Below the pieces are notes generated by a model. The model searched no databases. It worked only from the letters and a program-made list of their open reading frames with translations, and had not been told where the DNA came from. Below are positions 43,725-54,384 of a DNA stretch of 64,000 nucleotides, one piece after another. Source of the DNA: Actinomycetota bacterium (GTDB lineage: Bacteria > Actinomycetota > Acidimicrobiia > Acidimicrobiales > Ilumatobacteraceae); assembly GCA_029978335.1 (NCBI GenBank), contig JAPOJQ010000003.1, positions 1 to 64,000 of the forward strand. The letters are read 5' to 3'. Both the position numbers and the translations under genes were made by a program. Positions within the stretch are counted from its first letter, which is position 1; the number at the start of each line of letters is the position of its first letter.

Positions 43725-46301
43725 ATGTTCGAACGCTTCACCGACCGGGCACGACGAGTGGTCGTGCTCGCCCAAGAGGAGGCCCGCCTCCTCAACCATT
43801 CCTACATCGGCACCGAGCACATCCTGCTCGGCCTCATCCACGAGGGTGAGGGCGTTGCCGCCAAGGCTCTTGAGAGTCTGTCGATTTCTCTCGAGGCGGT
43901 GCGCAGCCAGGTCGAAGAAATCATCGGTCAAGGTGGCTCGTCGCCATCAGGCCACATTCCGTTCACGCCTCGGGCTAAGAAGGTGCTTGAGTTGTCACTG
44001 CGAGAAGCGCTGCAACTTGGCCACAACTACATCGGCACCGAGCACATCCTGCTCGGCCTCATTCGTGAGGGCGAGGGCGTTGCTGCGCAAGTGCTCGTGA
44101 AACTTGGCGCTGATTTATCTCGGGTCCGTCAGCAGGTCATCCAGTTGCTGAGCGGCTACCAAGGCCCGTCAGGCGGTCAGCAATCGAGCGGTCGGAGCGA
44201 GCAAGGTCAAGCAGCTGGTGTCGGCGGATCATCGAAGGGCGAAGGCGATGACAAGGGCAGCCAGATCCTTGATCAGTTCGGCCGCAACCTCACGCAGATG
44301 GCGCGCGAACACAAACTCGATCCGGTGATCGGACGCTCCAACGAACTCGAGCGCGTCATGCAGATCCTTTCTCGTCGCACCAAGAACAACCCCGTGCTCG
44401 TCGGTGAACCCGGTGTCGGCAAGACCGCCATCGTCGAGGGCCTCGCCCAAAAGATCGTCAACGACGATGTGCCCGACACACTGCGCAACAAGCAGCTGTA
44501 CACCCTTGACCTTGGATCGCTCGTCGCCGGCTCGCGCTACCGCGGCGACTTCGAAGAGCGCCTGAAGAAGGTCCTCAAGGAGATCAAGACGCGCGGCGAC
44601 ATCGTGTTGTTCATCGACGAGATTCACACCCTCGTCGGAGCAGGTGCTGCCGAGGGTGCGATCGATGCAGCGTCGATCCTCAAGCCGATGCTCGCCCGCG
44701 GTGAGCTCCAGACCGTCGGCGCGACCACTCTTGATGAGTACCGCAAGCACGTCGAGAAGGACGCCGCTCTCGAGCGCCGCTTCCAGCCGGTCAAGGTCGA
44801 TGAGCCAACCGTCGCGCACACCATCGAGATCTTGAAGGGTGTTCGCGATCAGTACGAGAAGCACCACCGAGTCACGATCACCGATCAAGCCCTCGTTGCG
44901 GCTGCGAATCTCGCCGACCGCTACATCAGCGATCGTCACTTGCCTGACAAGGCAATCGACCTGATCGACGAGGCGGGATCACGCCTGCGCATCAAGCGCA
45001 TGCAAACCCCACCCGACCTCCGAGACCTCGAGCGCCGCCTCGATGAGGTGTTGCAAGCAAAGCGCACTGCTGTTGAGGAGCAGCGCTTCGAAGAGGCCGG
45101 CCGCTTGCGCGACCAGGAGAAGGCAATTCTCGAGGAGAAGGCTGCCAAAGAATCTGAAGTGAAGGCATCTGGCGTTGACCTCTTTGACGAGGTCGATGAA
45201 GAAGCGATCGCTGAAGTGCTGTCGCTGTGGACCGGCATCCCGGTCTACAAGTTGACGGAAGAAGAGACCCAGAAGCTCCTCCACATGGAGGACGAACTCC
45301 ACAAGCGGATAATCGGCCAGGAGAACGCCGTGGCGGCGGTCAGCCAGTCCATCCGACGCACACGAGCCGGCCTCAAGGATCCGAAGCGCCCGAGCGGTTC
45401 ATTCATCTTCCTCGGGCCAACCGGTGTCGGCAAAACCGAACTGGCCAAGACGCTCGCCGAGTTCCTCTTCGGCGATGACTCGTCACTCATCACGCTCGAC
45501 ATGTCCGAATACATGGAGAAGCACACGGTCAGTCGCCTCGTGGGGTCTCCCCCTGGCTACGTCGGCTACGAAGAGGGTGGACAGCTCACCGAGGCGGTCC
45601 GACGCAAGCCGTTCTCCGTCGTGCTGTTCGACGAGATCGAAAAGGCGCACCCCGATGTCTTCAACACCCTGCTCCAAATCTTGGAGGAAGGTCGCCTCAC
45701 CGATTCGCAGGGTCGTTCGGTCGACTTCCGCAACACCGTGCTGATCATGACCTCAAACCTCGGCACCCAGGATCTGCGCAAGGCCAATGTCGGCTTCACC
45801 ACCGACGACGCCGCCATGTCGTACGAGCGGATGAAGGAGAAGGTCAACGAGGCCCTCAAGCAACACTTCCGGCCTGAGTTCCTCAACCGCATCGACGAGA
45901 CCATCGTGTTCCATGAACTCGCCAAGAACGAGGTCGTGCAGATGGTCGACCTCATGATGAAGCGCCTGTCAACGCAGTTGGAGGCCCAAGGTCTGGGTAT
46001 CGAACTCACGCAAACGGCCAAGGAGCTCCTTGCTGAGGTGGGCTACGACCCGCAACTCGGAGCTCGTCCACTGCGTCGGGCGATTCAGCGCCAGATTGAG
46101 GACGTGTTGTCCGAGAAGCTCCTCTACAAGGAGTTCTCAGCGGGTCACATCATTGTCGTTGACGTAGAAGACGACCCGGATCGACCCGGCTCACGCCGCC
46201 TCAGCTTCACGGCTGTCGAAGGATTCGTACCGCCGTCGGCCGTCGAGTTGGCCACCACAGCGACCAACGACGAACCGGACGCGCCGACCGGCAACGACTG
46301 A
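43725..46301 (+). CDS. clpC: ATP-dependent Clp protease ATPase subunit ClpC
   Basis: An 858-residue AAA+ unfoldase feeding ClpP. Two N-terminal Clp-N repeats (each containing [18 protein letters not shown] or [12 protein letters not shown] sequence), a Gly/Ser-rich linker, Walker A1 GEPGVGKTA with [13 protein letters not shown], a UVR-type middle domain ([20 protein letters not shown]), Walker A2 [12 protein letters not shown] with [14 protein letters not shown], and the C-terminal [14 protein letters not shown] region. The second ATG, 43725, is preceded by GGAAAGG at good spacing, so the ATG at 43710 is rejected. Confidence 0.98.
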   Translation: MFERFTDRARRVVVLAQEEARLLNHSYIGTEHILLGLIHEGEGVAAKALESLSISLEAVRSQVEEIIGQGGSSPSGHIPFTPRAKKVLELSLREALQLGHNYIGTEHILLGLIREGEGVAAQVLVKLGADLSRVRQQVIQLLSGYQGPSGGQQSSGRSEQGQAAGVGGSSKGEGDDKGSQILDQFGRNLTQMAREHKLDPVIGRSNELERVMQILSRRTKNNPVLVGEPGVGKTAIVEGLAQKIVNDDVPDTLRNKQLYTLDLGSLVAGSRYRGDFEERLKKVLKEIKTRGDIVLFIDEIHTLVGAGAAEGAIDAASILKPMLARGELQTVGATTLDEYRKHVEKDAALERRFQPVKVDEPTVAHTIEILKGVRDQYEKHHRVTITDQALVAAANLADRYISDRHLPDKAIDLIDEAGSRLRIKRMQTPPDLRDLERRLDEVLQAKRTAVEEQRFEEAGRLRDQEKAILEEKAAKESEVKASGVDLFDEVDEEAIAEVLSLWTGIPVYKLTEEETQKLLHMEDELHKRIIGQENAVAAVSQSIRRTRAGLKDPKRPSGSFIFLGPTGVGKTELAKTLAEFLFGDDSSLITLDMSEYMEKHTVSRLVGSPPGYVGYEEGGQLTEAVRRKPFSVVLFDEIEKAHPDVFNTLLQILEEGRLTDSQGRSVDFRNTVLIMTSNLGTQDLRKANVGFTTDDAAMSYERMKEKVNEALKQHFRPEFLNRIDETIVFHELAKNEVVQMVDLMMKRLSTQLEAQGLGIELTQTAKELLAEVGYDPQLGARPLRRAIQRQIEDVLSEKLLYKEFSAGHIIVVDVEDDPDRPGSRRLSFTAVEGFVPPSAVELATTATNDEPDAPTGND

Positions 46302-46823
46302 CAACTCAAGCAGCCGCTCCATCGCCACCAACACGCTGCGAGTGCCGACAACCACCACGGTTGCCGGCAAGATCACCACCGATGGCAACAGCGCTGCCAT
46401 CACGGTGAAGAACGAGCGGCGGATGCCGACATCTCCTTCTGCGACCGTCGCAAGCGACACCGCGAGATAGATCAGTTGTCGCCTGCCATGAGGCACACCG
46501 TCAACTGCCATCAGGTCGCTGAATACGCGATCGGCGTCGGTGCGGGCCACACATGGCCATCCCGGCCGGTCAAGGCCGTGGAGCAACCAATCGTGGATGA
46601 CGGCGGCTCGAAGGTGCACACCCGTTCGCCCGATCAACCACGCGAACGGCCACGGCACCGAGGCCAAATCTGAGGTGAAACAGCACCGACCAGGGGGCAT
46701 GACAAAGGCTCCCGTCAACGGATGATCAACCTCAATTGCCTCGAGCGGGGTGAACGATTCCCGACCGTCGACCACACGGTGCTCGAGCACGAGCCGACCC
46801 GAAATGGTGACCTCGCCGCGCAT
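46191..46823 (-). CDS. DUF1353 family protein
   Basis: A 210-residue protein. Residues 45-85 match the DUF1353 core: [12 protein letters not shown] and [11 protein letters not shown], with conserved Asp and His residues. The family is common in phages and in scattered bacterial loci; function unknown. The C-terminal 37 residues overlap the clpC 3' end by 111 bp in antisense and look unconstrained; a membrane-like segment ([20 protein letters not shown]) precedes them. The ATG is weakly supported. Confidence 0.7.
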   Translation of the reverse strand: MRGEVTISGRLVLEHRVVDGRESFTPLEAIEVDHPLTGAFVMPPGRCCFTSDLASVPWPFAWLIGRTGVHLRAAVIHDWLLHGLDRPGWPCVARTDADRVFSDLMAVDGVPHGRRQLIYLAVSLATVAEGDVGIRRSFFTVMAALLPSVVILPATVVVVGTRSVLVAMERLLELSVVAGRRVRFVVGRCGGQLDGRRRYESFDSREAEAA

Positions 46824-46875
46824 CGCCGCATCCTGCCATCACCCACCCGCCGCGTGCCTCGGCATTCTCTTTGAC

Positions 46876-47649
46876 ATGATGGAAGCGGTGCGCGCCCGTC
46901 GACTTTTCCTCCTCGTCCTTCCAGTGTTGTTGCTCGCCACCGGATGCCGCCTTGATGTCGATATTGCCGTGTCGATGGCCGCCGATGGTTCAGGCACCCT
47001 GAGCGTTCGGGCCGTCGCCGATGCGGAACTCGTCGACGCAGCGCCAGCCGCCATCGAACGACTGCTCGTCGATGACCTCGTCGAGGACGGTTGGACCGTC
47101 GATGGTCCGACCATCAACGACGACGGTGGTGCCACCGTGGTGCTCACCCATCGCTTCGATGACGACACCGATCTCACCGCGCTGATGAAGGCGATCGGAC
47201 CACCCATCATCAACCCGTCAGTCACACGTGAACTCACAGCCGACGATGTTGGACGAATTGTGGCGGCCGACACCGCCGTAACCGCCACACTCGGCCTGCC
47301 GGATGGCTTTGGCGCATTTGCCGACCCCGAGCTTGTCAGCGTGCTCGGCGGCCAACCCTTCGCTGGTGACCTTGATGGTCGGAGTCCTGGTGACGTGATG
47401 AGCGTCGACCTCACCATTGCATTGCCCGACACGTCATCGGACGGTGACGAAAAGATCGAAACCTTCACGGCACCACTCGACGGATCGACGATCGACATCT
47501 CGATGACAGCACAACAGCGAACCGAGCGGCCACGAAGTGTGGCTGATGTGGTGGCAACCGTGCTCGCCATCGTTCTCGTTCTGTGGGTGATTGCATCGGT
47601 ATCGTTCATCGCATGGGTCCTGATGGCACGTCGGAAACGATTCGGTTGA
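46876..47649 (+). CDS. Predicted lipoprotein with C-terminal membrane anchor (LppM-like)
   Basis: A 257-residue protein. A signal sequence with lipobox LLATGC puts the acylated Cys near residue 23. It is followed by RLDVDIAVSMAADGSGTLSV, a start resembling the LppM-type lipoproteins of actinobacteria, an acidic beta-rich domain, and a C-terminal helix (VLAIVLVLWVIASVSFI) with a basic end. It would sit on the outer face of the membrane, tethered at both ends. Two ATGs occur in tandem (46876, 46879). The next small gene overlaps its 3' end by 37 bp. Confidence 0.75.
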   Translation: MMEAVRARRLFLLVLPVLLLATGCRLDVDIAVSMAADGSGTLSVRAVADAELVDAAPAAIERLLVDDLVEDGWTVDGPTINDDGGATVVLTHRFDDDTDLTALMKAIGPPIINPSVTRELTADDVGRIVAADTAVTATLGLPDGFGAFADPELVSVLGGQPFAGDLDGRSPGDVMSVDLTIALPDTSSDGDEKIETFTAPLDGSTIDISMTAQQRTERPRSVADVVATVLAIVLVLWVIASVSFIAWVLMARRKRFG

Positions 47650-47798
47650 ACCTCGAGGAGATCGCTGCCGAGCTCGATGCCGTCGCAGCTGCGCTCAGCC
47701 GGCTCGACGACGGCACCTATTGGACCGATGAGGTCACCGGCGAGGTCATCCCCGACGAAACGCTTGCCGCCAACCCCACCGCTCGTCGCACGTCGTGA
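47613..47798 (+). CDS. DksA/TraR-like mini-protein lacking zinc cysteines
   Basis: A 61-residue protein. EEIAAELDAVAAALSRLDDG is a helix like the DksA-type coiled coil end, and TYWTDEVTGEVIPDETLAANP follows the layout of the DksA zinc finger (YGxCxxCGxxIPxxRLxAxP) but with Asp and Thr at the first two Cys positions and no later Cys. It therefore cannot bind zinc in the usual way. It overlaps the lipoprotein gene and its stop overlaps the next GTG by 4 bp, so it belongs to a small operon. Function unknown. Confidence 0.65.
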   Translation: MGPDGTSETIRLNLEEIAAELDAVAAALSRLDDGTYWTDEVTGEVIPDETLAANPTARRTS

Positions 47799-48160
47799 CC
47801 ACCATCGTCGAACTCGTGACGCGCTGCGAACAAGGCGCCGCCGACGCGATTGCAGTGTCCGATCGGCTGATGGCTGCGGCCATTGCCGCCGGGCCAGGAA
47901 GCGCTCAGCGCCGAGACATCGCCATCGCTCACTGCCTTGTTCGTATCGCTGAACTGTGGTTGCAGCGCCGCCCGACCGTGCCAATCAACGCCGCCCCAAT
48001 GCCCACCCAAGATGAGTTGTCGACGTATCTGGTTGCGCTCGATGACGAACTTTCCAACCTCCACATCGATCGTGATCTCGACCCCTCCACCCACTTGGTG
48101 GTCGAACGCATCAGGGCTGAACTCGCGGCGATCAACGACTTGAGAGGACCCGCCTCATGA
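47795..48160 (+). CDS. Hypothetical small helical protein
   Basis: A 121-residue, mostly helical protein with no motif I recognise. It contains one Cys in IAHCLVRIAELWLQ and an acidic middle (TQDELSTYLVALDDELSNLHIDRDLD). It starts with GTG overlapping the preceding stop and ends in the ATGA overlap with the epoxide hydrolase, so it is translated as part of that operon. Confidence 0.65.
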   Translation: MTTIVELVTRCEQGAADAIAVSDRLMAAAIAAGPGSAQRRDIAIAHCLVRIAELWLQRRPTVPINAAPMPTQDELSTYLVALDDELSNLHIDRDLDPSTHLVVERIRAELAAINDLRGPAS

Positions 48161-49131
48161 ACTCCACCGCACGCATCACCGTTGCCGACGGGATCGAGCT
48201 CGATGTCATCGACACTGGTCCTGGCGAGCGCGGCACGGTTGTTCTGCTCCACGGTTTCCCTGAGTCATCACATTCGTGGCGCCATCAAGTTGCCCCGCTG
48301 GCCGAAGCCGGATGGCGAGTACTCGTGCCTGATCAGCGCGGCTACGCGGCATCGTCGGCGCCAACAGATGTGGCGGCATATCGCGCCGATCACCTCGCCG
48401 ACGACATTGCAGGGCTGCTCGATGCCTGTGGTGTCGACGATGCCGTCATCGTCGGACACGACTGGGGTGCGATCGTCACGTGGCATATCGCCCAACGGCA
48501 TCCCAATCGATGCCGCGCCATCATTGCTGCTTCCGTGCCGTGGACGCCGTGGCCAGCGCCGCCGACCGATGTGCTGCGAGCCCAACACGGCGACAACTTC
48601 TTCTACATCCTCTATTTCCAAGTTCCGATGATCCCCGAAACCGAGTTGGACGCAGATCCCGAGCGCTTCATTTTGTCCATTGCACATATGGCATCCGGAG
48701 ACGGCATGCACTCGCTCGTCGGTGGGCCGATGCCAGCTGATGGCACCCGTCTGACGGACTACTTCGAACACGCCATTGGAGGCCGACGCAGCGAGGTGCC
48801 ACCGTGGATGACCGCTGACGACCTCGCGATCTACACCGAACAATTCCAGCGCAGCGGCTTCTTCGGCCCCATCAGTTGGTATCGCAACCTTGATGCCAAC
48901 CATGAGATCTTCACGCCGATTGGTGCTGCCCCCATCACCATGCCGACGTTCTTCATCGCCGGCGATCTCGACCCGGTCATCCTCGGGCGTCCCGGATACG
49001 TCGAACGCATGAATACCGATCTTGCCAACCACCAAGCGACGGTGCTGCTGCCAGGTATCGGACACTGGGTCCAACAAGAAGACCCTGAGGGCTTTAACCG
49101 CGTACTGCTTGGCTGGCTCGACTCGCTCTGA
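48157..49131 (+). CDS. Alpha/beta hydrolase, epoxide hydrolase-like
   Basis: A 324-residue enzyme of the soluble epoxide hydrolase group. Oxyanion motif HGFPESSHSWRHQV is near 32-45, nucleophile Asp in VGHDWGAIV near 104-112, acid residue in AGDLDPVI, and base His in GIGHWVQQEDP. DQRGYAAS is also diagnostic. It may open epoxides or dehalogenate; substrate is unknown. It overlaps the preceding gene (ATGA) and its 3' end overlaps the convergent membrane protein gene by 38 bp. Confidence 0.9.
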   Translation: MNSTARITVADGIELDVIDTGPGERGTVVLLHGFPESSHSWRHQVAPLAEAGWRVLVPDQRGYAASSAPTDVAAYRADHLADDIAGLLDACGVDDAVIVGHDWGAIVTWHIAQRHPNRCRAIIAASVPWTPWPAPPTDVLRAQHGDNFFYILYFQVPMIPETELDADPERFILSIAHMASGDGMHSLVGGPMPADGTRLTDYFEHAIGGRRSEVPPWMTADDLAIYTEQFQRSGFFGPISWYRNLDANHEIFTPIGAAPITMPTFFIAGDLDPVILGRPGYVERMNTDLANHQATVLLPGIGHWVQQEDPEGFNRVLLGWLDSL

Positions 49132-49741
49132 GATACGCCTGGCGTTCGAGCGGATGGTGCCAATAGGCGCATCGATCAACCGATGCCCACAGCGTCGAGG
49201 ACCGGTCACCTGAGGCCCTTGCCTTGGCCCACCCGATCACGCCAAGCGGAGCCGCCACGATCATCCAGCCCACATACAGCACCGGAAATGCGGGACCCAG
49301 TAGCCGTGTTTGGTTGATGTGCACTTGCTCGTGGTCATTCACGATGTGACGGCGGCGCGCGTCGGTTGGATCGCCTGCTCCCGACACCGTGTTCCCAATC
49401 GTGACCGCAAAACCACTGCGAGGGGTAAACCCACGTCGGTACACGTGACGGTTCTGTCGTTCGCTCAACTCGGGTAGATAGCCACCTCGAGTCACCGCAG
49501 CAATCGCGTGAGCTCCCAGCGCTCCTGCCGTGGTGAGGAGCGCCCATGAGGAGTCGGTTACTGCGGCGATCACGCCTGATGAGCACTGCCAGTCATACGT
49601 CCGTCGCCAGCCCGAGATGACGCCGTTGCAGCCGCCGACCACGGCCGCCGGCCCAGCAAGGCCGATCATCGAACCAACCGCACCCGCAACGGCCGCACCG
49701 CCTACGCCAACGGCAACGGCCTCAACCGCGCGCGGGATCAC
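49094..49741 (-). CDS. Membrane protein with HExxH motif, unknown
   Basis: A 215-residue protein. A Gly/Ala-rich hydrophobic N-terminus (VGVGGAAVAGAVGSMIGLAG), a middle domain, then NDHEQVHINQTRLLGP, a zincin-like HExxH, directly before a membrane helix (FPVLYVGWMIVAAPLGVIG). A third possible metal residue is in HHPLERQAY. The arrangement could be a minimal metalloprotease-like fold, but catalytic activity is not established. The GTG overlaps the Bax-inhibitor stop (GTGA), so the two are one operon. Confidence 0.65.
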   Translation of the reverse strand: MIPRAVEAVAVGVGGAAVAGAVGSMIGLAGPAAVVGGCNGVISGWRRTYDWQCSSGVIAAVTDSSWALLTTAGALGAHAIAAVTRGGYLPELSERQNRHVYRRGFTPRSGFAVTIGNTVSGAGDPTDARRRHIVNDHEQVHINQTRLLGPAFPVLYVGWMIVAAPLGVIGWAKARASGDRSSTLWASVDRCAYWHHPLERQAYLRASRASQAVRG

Positions 49742-50523
49742 CGTTCGCGCAGTTTGGCGAGCAAGCGCAAGATCTCGAGATAGAGCCAGACGACGGTGAC
49801 CAAAATGCCGAAGCCAGCAAACCATTCGAAGTGCTTCGGGAGGCCTTGGGCTGCACCCCGCTCGATGAAATCAAAATCGAGCGCCAGGTTGAAGGCGGCC
49901 AGACCGGCCACAAGGAGGCTGAAACCAATCGAGAATGCGCTTGCGCTCGACAGGAACGACACCGAGCCACCAAACAGGCTGATCACGAACGAGACGAGAT
50001 AAAAGGCCATGACGCCAAATGTTGCGGCCATCACCACCCGGCGGAACCGATCCGTCACCTTGACGATGCCCGTGGCGTAGAGCACTAGCATCGCCGCCAC
50101 CACAGCGACCGTTGCTCCGGCTGCCTGAATGACAATGCCGTCGTAGAAGGTCTCGAACATTCGTGAGATCGCCCCGACGAAGAGGCCCTCTGCCAGCGCA
50201 TAGACCGGCGCCAATACCCGAGCGAGATGCGGTTTGAAGGCGAGCAGTATCGCGAGCGCGAATCCAACGATCACACCGAGCATCGCTGCCCCCGGGATCC
50301 CGTAGGAAATGGCGCCATCGGCATCGGTCACCGGCGACCCGGTCATCAACCAACCGACCGTCGCCGACGCCAACAACAACACCAGCAACACCGCCGTCGC
50401 CGACACCGATCCACGTACCGTCATCCGGTCATTCGATGGCGGCGGCCAGGAAGAAACTGGGCCATCGCTCACCGGCGGGGCCCACGTATTGAGAACACGA
50501 TCATTGAGCACCGGATTTGACAT
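49738..50523 (-). CDS. Bax inhibitor-1/YccA family membrane protein
   Basis: A 261-residue protein with about seven helices. SNPVLNDRV near the start and the segments YALAEGLFVGAISRMFE, LYATGIVKVTDRFRR and FIERGAAQGLPKHFEWFAGF match the actinobacterial YccA-type subgroup of the Bax inhibitor family, which includes proton-sensitive calcium-leak channels. I start at the ATG at 50521-50523, which has TAGCAT 7 nt upstream; an ATG three codons earlier is the alternative. Divergent from the sigma factor gene. Confidence 0.9.
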   Translation of the reverse strand: MSNPVLNDRVLNTWAPPVSDGPVSSWPPPSNDRMTVRGSVSATAVLLVLLLASATVGWLMTGSPVTDADGAISYGIPGAAMLGVIVGFALAILLAFKPHLARVLAPVYALAEGLFVGAISRMFETFYDGIVIQAAGATVAVVAAMLVLYATGIVKVTDRFRRVVMAATFGVMAFYLVSFVISLFGGSVSFLSSASAFSIGFSLLVAGLAAFNLALDFDFIERGAAQGLPKHFEWFAGFGILVTVVWLYLEILRLLAKLRER

Positions 50524-50530
50524 AAACCTC

Positions 50531-50536
50531 ATGCTA
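50531..50536 (-). promoter_or_regulatory. Candidate -10 box of leaderless Bax-inhibitor gene
   Basis: Minus-strand TAGCAT, 7 nt before the ATG at 50523. Its position favours the shorter start for this gene. Confidence 0.35.
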
Positions 50537-50541
50537 CCCAG

Positions 50542-50553
50542 GGGGAATTCCCC
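50542..50553. promoter_or_regulatory. 12-bp palindrome between divergent genes
   Basis: GGGGAATTCCCC, a perfect palindrome 5 bp beyond the Bax-inhibitor -10-like box and 35 bp before a TATCGT (50588-50593) that may be the sigma gene -10. It could be an operator for either gene; no regulator is identified. Confidence 0.3.
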
Positions 50554-50640
50554 TGTCATGGCAGGTGGGAGAGACCCCGTCGTTCGGTATCGTGACGGAC
50601 GTCTCATCCGCCGTCTGACACACCTACGAAGGGAGCCGGA

Positions 50641-51579
50641 GTGGCCAAGGATCGTGTCGATCGTGACGACGAGGATCTCGTTCGTCTTTACCTCACTGAT
50701 ATCGGGCAGTACGTGCTGCTCACCAAGGACGACGAGGTACGTCTGGCGAAAGAAATCGAAGCCGGCAAAGAAGCGATCGAACTCCTTGACGCGGGCGGGA
50801 AAGAGCTCACCGCCAACAAAAAGCGCGAGTTGCGCCGTACGGCGCGGCGTGGCGAAGAGGCCGAGCGTCAGTTCGTCCAGTCGAACCTTCGCCTCGTGGT
50901 CTCCATCGCGAAGAAGTACCAGGCGTCGGGTCTCCCGCTGCTTGACCTCATCCAAGAGGGCAACCTCGGCCTCATGCACGCCGTTGAGAAATTCGACTGG
51001 CGGAAGGGCTTCAAGTTCTCGACCTACGCCACATGGTGGATTCGCCAGGCGATCACCCGTGGTATCGCCAACACTGGCCGCACGATCCGCCTCCCGGTCC
51101 ACGCCGGTGACACGCTCGCACGCCTACAAAAGGCTCGATCACGACTCGAAGTCAAGTACGGCCGCCCCGCCACCCTCGCTGAGCTGGCAAAAGAAGTTGA
51201 AATGCCCGAGGACAAGGTCACCGAGGCATTGCGCTTCGCGGCCGAACCATTGTCACTGTCGGAGCCGCTTCGCGAAGACGGCGACGCCGAACTCGGCGAC
51301 GTGGTTGAGGATCGCTCGGCGGAGTCACCCTTTGAGGTCGCGGCAACAGCGCTGCTGCCCGAAGAGATCAGCCGTCTGCTCGCACCACTCGACGAGCGCG
51401 AGCGCGAGATTCTCAAGCTGCGATTCGGACTTGACCGTGGTGAGCCCCGCACCCTCGAAGAAGTTGGCGAACACTTCAACCTGACCCGTGAGCGCATCCG
51501 CCAAATCGAGGCCCGCGCCATGTCGAAGTTGCGTCACCCCTCGAGCGACACCGGCGCTCGCGATCTCCTCGCGGTCTGA
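50641..51579 (+). CDS. RNA polymerase sigma-70 factor, group 1/2 (RpoD/SigB-like)
   Basis: A 312-residue sigma factor with regions 1.2, 2, 3 and 4. LYLTDIGQYVLLTKDDE opens region 1.2. NLRLVVSIAKKYQ, LLDLIQEGNLGLMHAVEKFD and FKFSTYATWWIRQAI cover the core-binding and -10 recognition helices. EEVGEHFNLTRERIRQIE is the -35 helix-turn-helix. It lacks the long N-terminal extension of main sigma factors, so a group 2 (SigB/HrdA-like) factor is likely. The GTG start is supported by AAGGGAG 6 nt upstream. Confidence 0.95.
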   Translation: MAKDRVDRDDEDLVRLYLTDIGQYVLLTKDDEVRLAKEIEAGKEAIELLDAGGKELTANKKRELRRTARRGEEAERQFVQSNLRLVVSIAKKYQASGLPLLDLIQEGNLGLMHAVEKFDWRKGFKFSTYATWWIRQAITRGIANTGRTIRLPVHAGDTLARLQKARSRLEVKYGRPATLAELAKEVEMPEDKVTEALRFAAEPLSLSEPLREDGDAELGDVVEDRSAESPFEVAATALLPEEISRLLAPLDEREREILKLRFGLDRGEPRTLEEVGEHFNLTRERIRQIEARAMSKLRHPSSDTGARDLLAV

Positions 51580-51580
51580 G

Positions 51581-51991
51581 TCAGCCCATCTGAAGGAACT
51601 CGACGAGGTTCCCATCGGGATCTTCGACGATGGCAATGGTCACCTTCGGCCGCAGTTCCACGACCGGTGTCACCACCTTCACGCCCGCTGCGGTACACGC
51701 ATCGACCACCTCATTGATATTCGACATATGGATGGTGAAGTAGCGATAACCGGTGCCGTGTTGGATGCCACCCGTGGCTGGGCGAGCCTCAGGCGTTGAC
51801 TCGAAGCACACGAGTTTGATGAGCGAATCGCCGCACCTGAGACGGTGCATCGTGCCGCCACCGCCAAGTGGCATCGGCATGTCCCCTTCGTGCACCATGC
51901 CGAGCAGATCTCGATAGAAGGCCAACGCCCGATCCGAATCCGTCACCACGATGCCGAGGTCAATCGCACGCTGCTGATGTTCGATGGTCAT
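51581..51991 (-). CDS. VOC (glyoxalase/dioxygenase fold) protein
   Basis: A 136-residue protein with two beta-alpha-beta-beta-beta units. IDLGIVVTDSDRALAFYRDLLG is the N-terminal module, and YRYFTIHMSNI and IVEDPDGNLVEFLQM form the second, with Glu near the C-terminus at the usual metal position. Candidate metal His residues are present. Substrate is unknown. Its stop is one base from the sigma factor stop (convergent). Confidence 0.85.
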   Translation of the reverse strand: MTIEHQQRAIDLGIVVTDSDRALAFYRDLLGMVHEGDMPMPLGGGGTMHRLRCGDSLIKLVCFESTPEARPATGGIQHGTGYRYFTIHMSNINEVVDACTAAGVKVVTPVVELRPKVTIAIVEDPDGNLVEFLQMG

Positions 51992-51997
51992 GCACGC

Positions 51998-52003
51998 ACC
52001 ATA
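51998..52003 (-). promoter_or_regulatory. Candidate -10 box of leaderless VOC gene
   Basis: Minus-strand TATGGT, 6 nt before the ATG. Only 31 bp separate this start from the divergent acyl-CoA dehydrogenase start, so both promoters lie within this interval. Confidence 0.42.
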
Positions 52004-52010
52004 GGCGACC

Positions 52011-52016
52011 TACATT
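52011..52016 (+). promoter_or_regulatory. Candidate -10 box of leaderless acyl-CoA dehydrogenase gene
   Basis: TACATT followed by 6 nt and the ATG at 52023. It pairs with the divergent box at 51998-52003, 7 bp away. Confidence 0.42.
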
Positions 52017-52022
52017 TCAGGA

Positions 52023-53157
<1,135 letters not shown>

Positions 53158-53168
<11 letters not shown>

Positions 53169-54384
53169 GCGTGACCGGCAGCGAGGTCACGCTGCGGCTC
53201 AACAGGGTTTCTGGGAACACGACTGACTCAGGATCGTGTGCCATGTCAGGGAAGCGTCGCACCAGCGCACCAATCGCCACTTCGGCCTCGAGTCGGGCGA
53301 GCGCCGCTCCCAAACAGAAATGAATGCCGTACCCGAAGCCCAGATGATGCCGGGCGTTGCCCCGTGCGAGGTCGAGTCGATGTGGTTCGTCGAACACCGC
53401 CGGGTCACGGTTGGCACCCATCACCCCGAGCAGCACCGTCTGGCCCGGCTCGAACGACTCGCCACCGCGCTCGTGGCCTTCGCCAACGACACGAACCATC
53501 ACCTTGGTCGAGCCATCAAAACGATGGAGTTCCTCGATCGCTTGGGTGATCATTGTTGGGTCGTCAACGAGGCGACGGCGCTCATCAGGATGCGACATCA
53601 GCGAACGCATCGAGTTCGTCACCAAGGTCGTCGTCGTCTCATGACCGCCGAAGAGCAACATGGTGCACGCCCCGACCAACTCATCTGACGCCAACCCAGC
53701 GCCGTCGGGATCGTCTTCGGTCACAGCGATCAGCGCCGACACGAGATTGTCCTCACGATGATGCCGATAACGGTCGATCAATGCAGCGAAGTAGTTCGAG
53801 AATCGTTCGCTACCCGCAGCCGCCACCGCTGCACGTCCCGCACGATCCGGACTCCCGAAGACGATCGCTGAGAGTTGATCGCTCCAGTGTTTGAAATCTT
53901 CACGGTCCTCGGCCGGCACACCGAGCAACTCGGCAATGACGATCGCCGGCAATGGGAACGTCACATCGCGAACGAGATCAACGTCATCGCGATCCTCGAT
54001 CCCGTCCAACAACTCGTCGACGATCGCTTCGATCCGAGGGCGTAAGCCAACCAGCCTCGCCGGTGTGAACGCCCGCCGCAACGGCTCACGAAGCCGAGTG
54101 TGATCAGGCGGATCATGAAACACCATCCATCCTCGAAGCAGCTCGATCGTCGATCCCAGCGTTTCACGGTTGGCGTCGCTGAGTCGACGCTCCATCGGTG
54201 TCAGCCGATCGCTCGACAACCGGAGGTCGCGAAACCCTTCATTGACCGAAGCATGCTCAGCAACGATCCACGCACGATGACGCTCCAGCCAGACAGGACG
54301 CCCGTGCGAACGCAACTCTGCGAACACCGGGTGCGGGTCGCGCACCACGCTCGGATCCAACAGATCAACAGTGCTCGTGATCAC
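53158..54384 (-). CDS. Cytochrome P450
   Basis: A 408-residue soluble bacterial P450. The haem-binding Cys is in GFGYGIHFCLGAALA, I-helix oxygen motif LLFGGHETTTTL (His in place of the usual acidic residue is ordinary variation), K-helix EELHR, and the C-helix DPPDHTRLREP. It would hydroxylate a lipid or steroid-like compound with an external ferredoxin partner not seen here. The GTG overlaps the thiolase stop (GTGA), so it is in the thiolase operon. A longer frame upstream is rejected. Confidence 0.94.
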
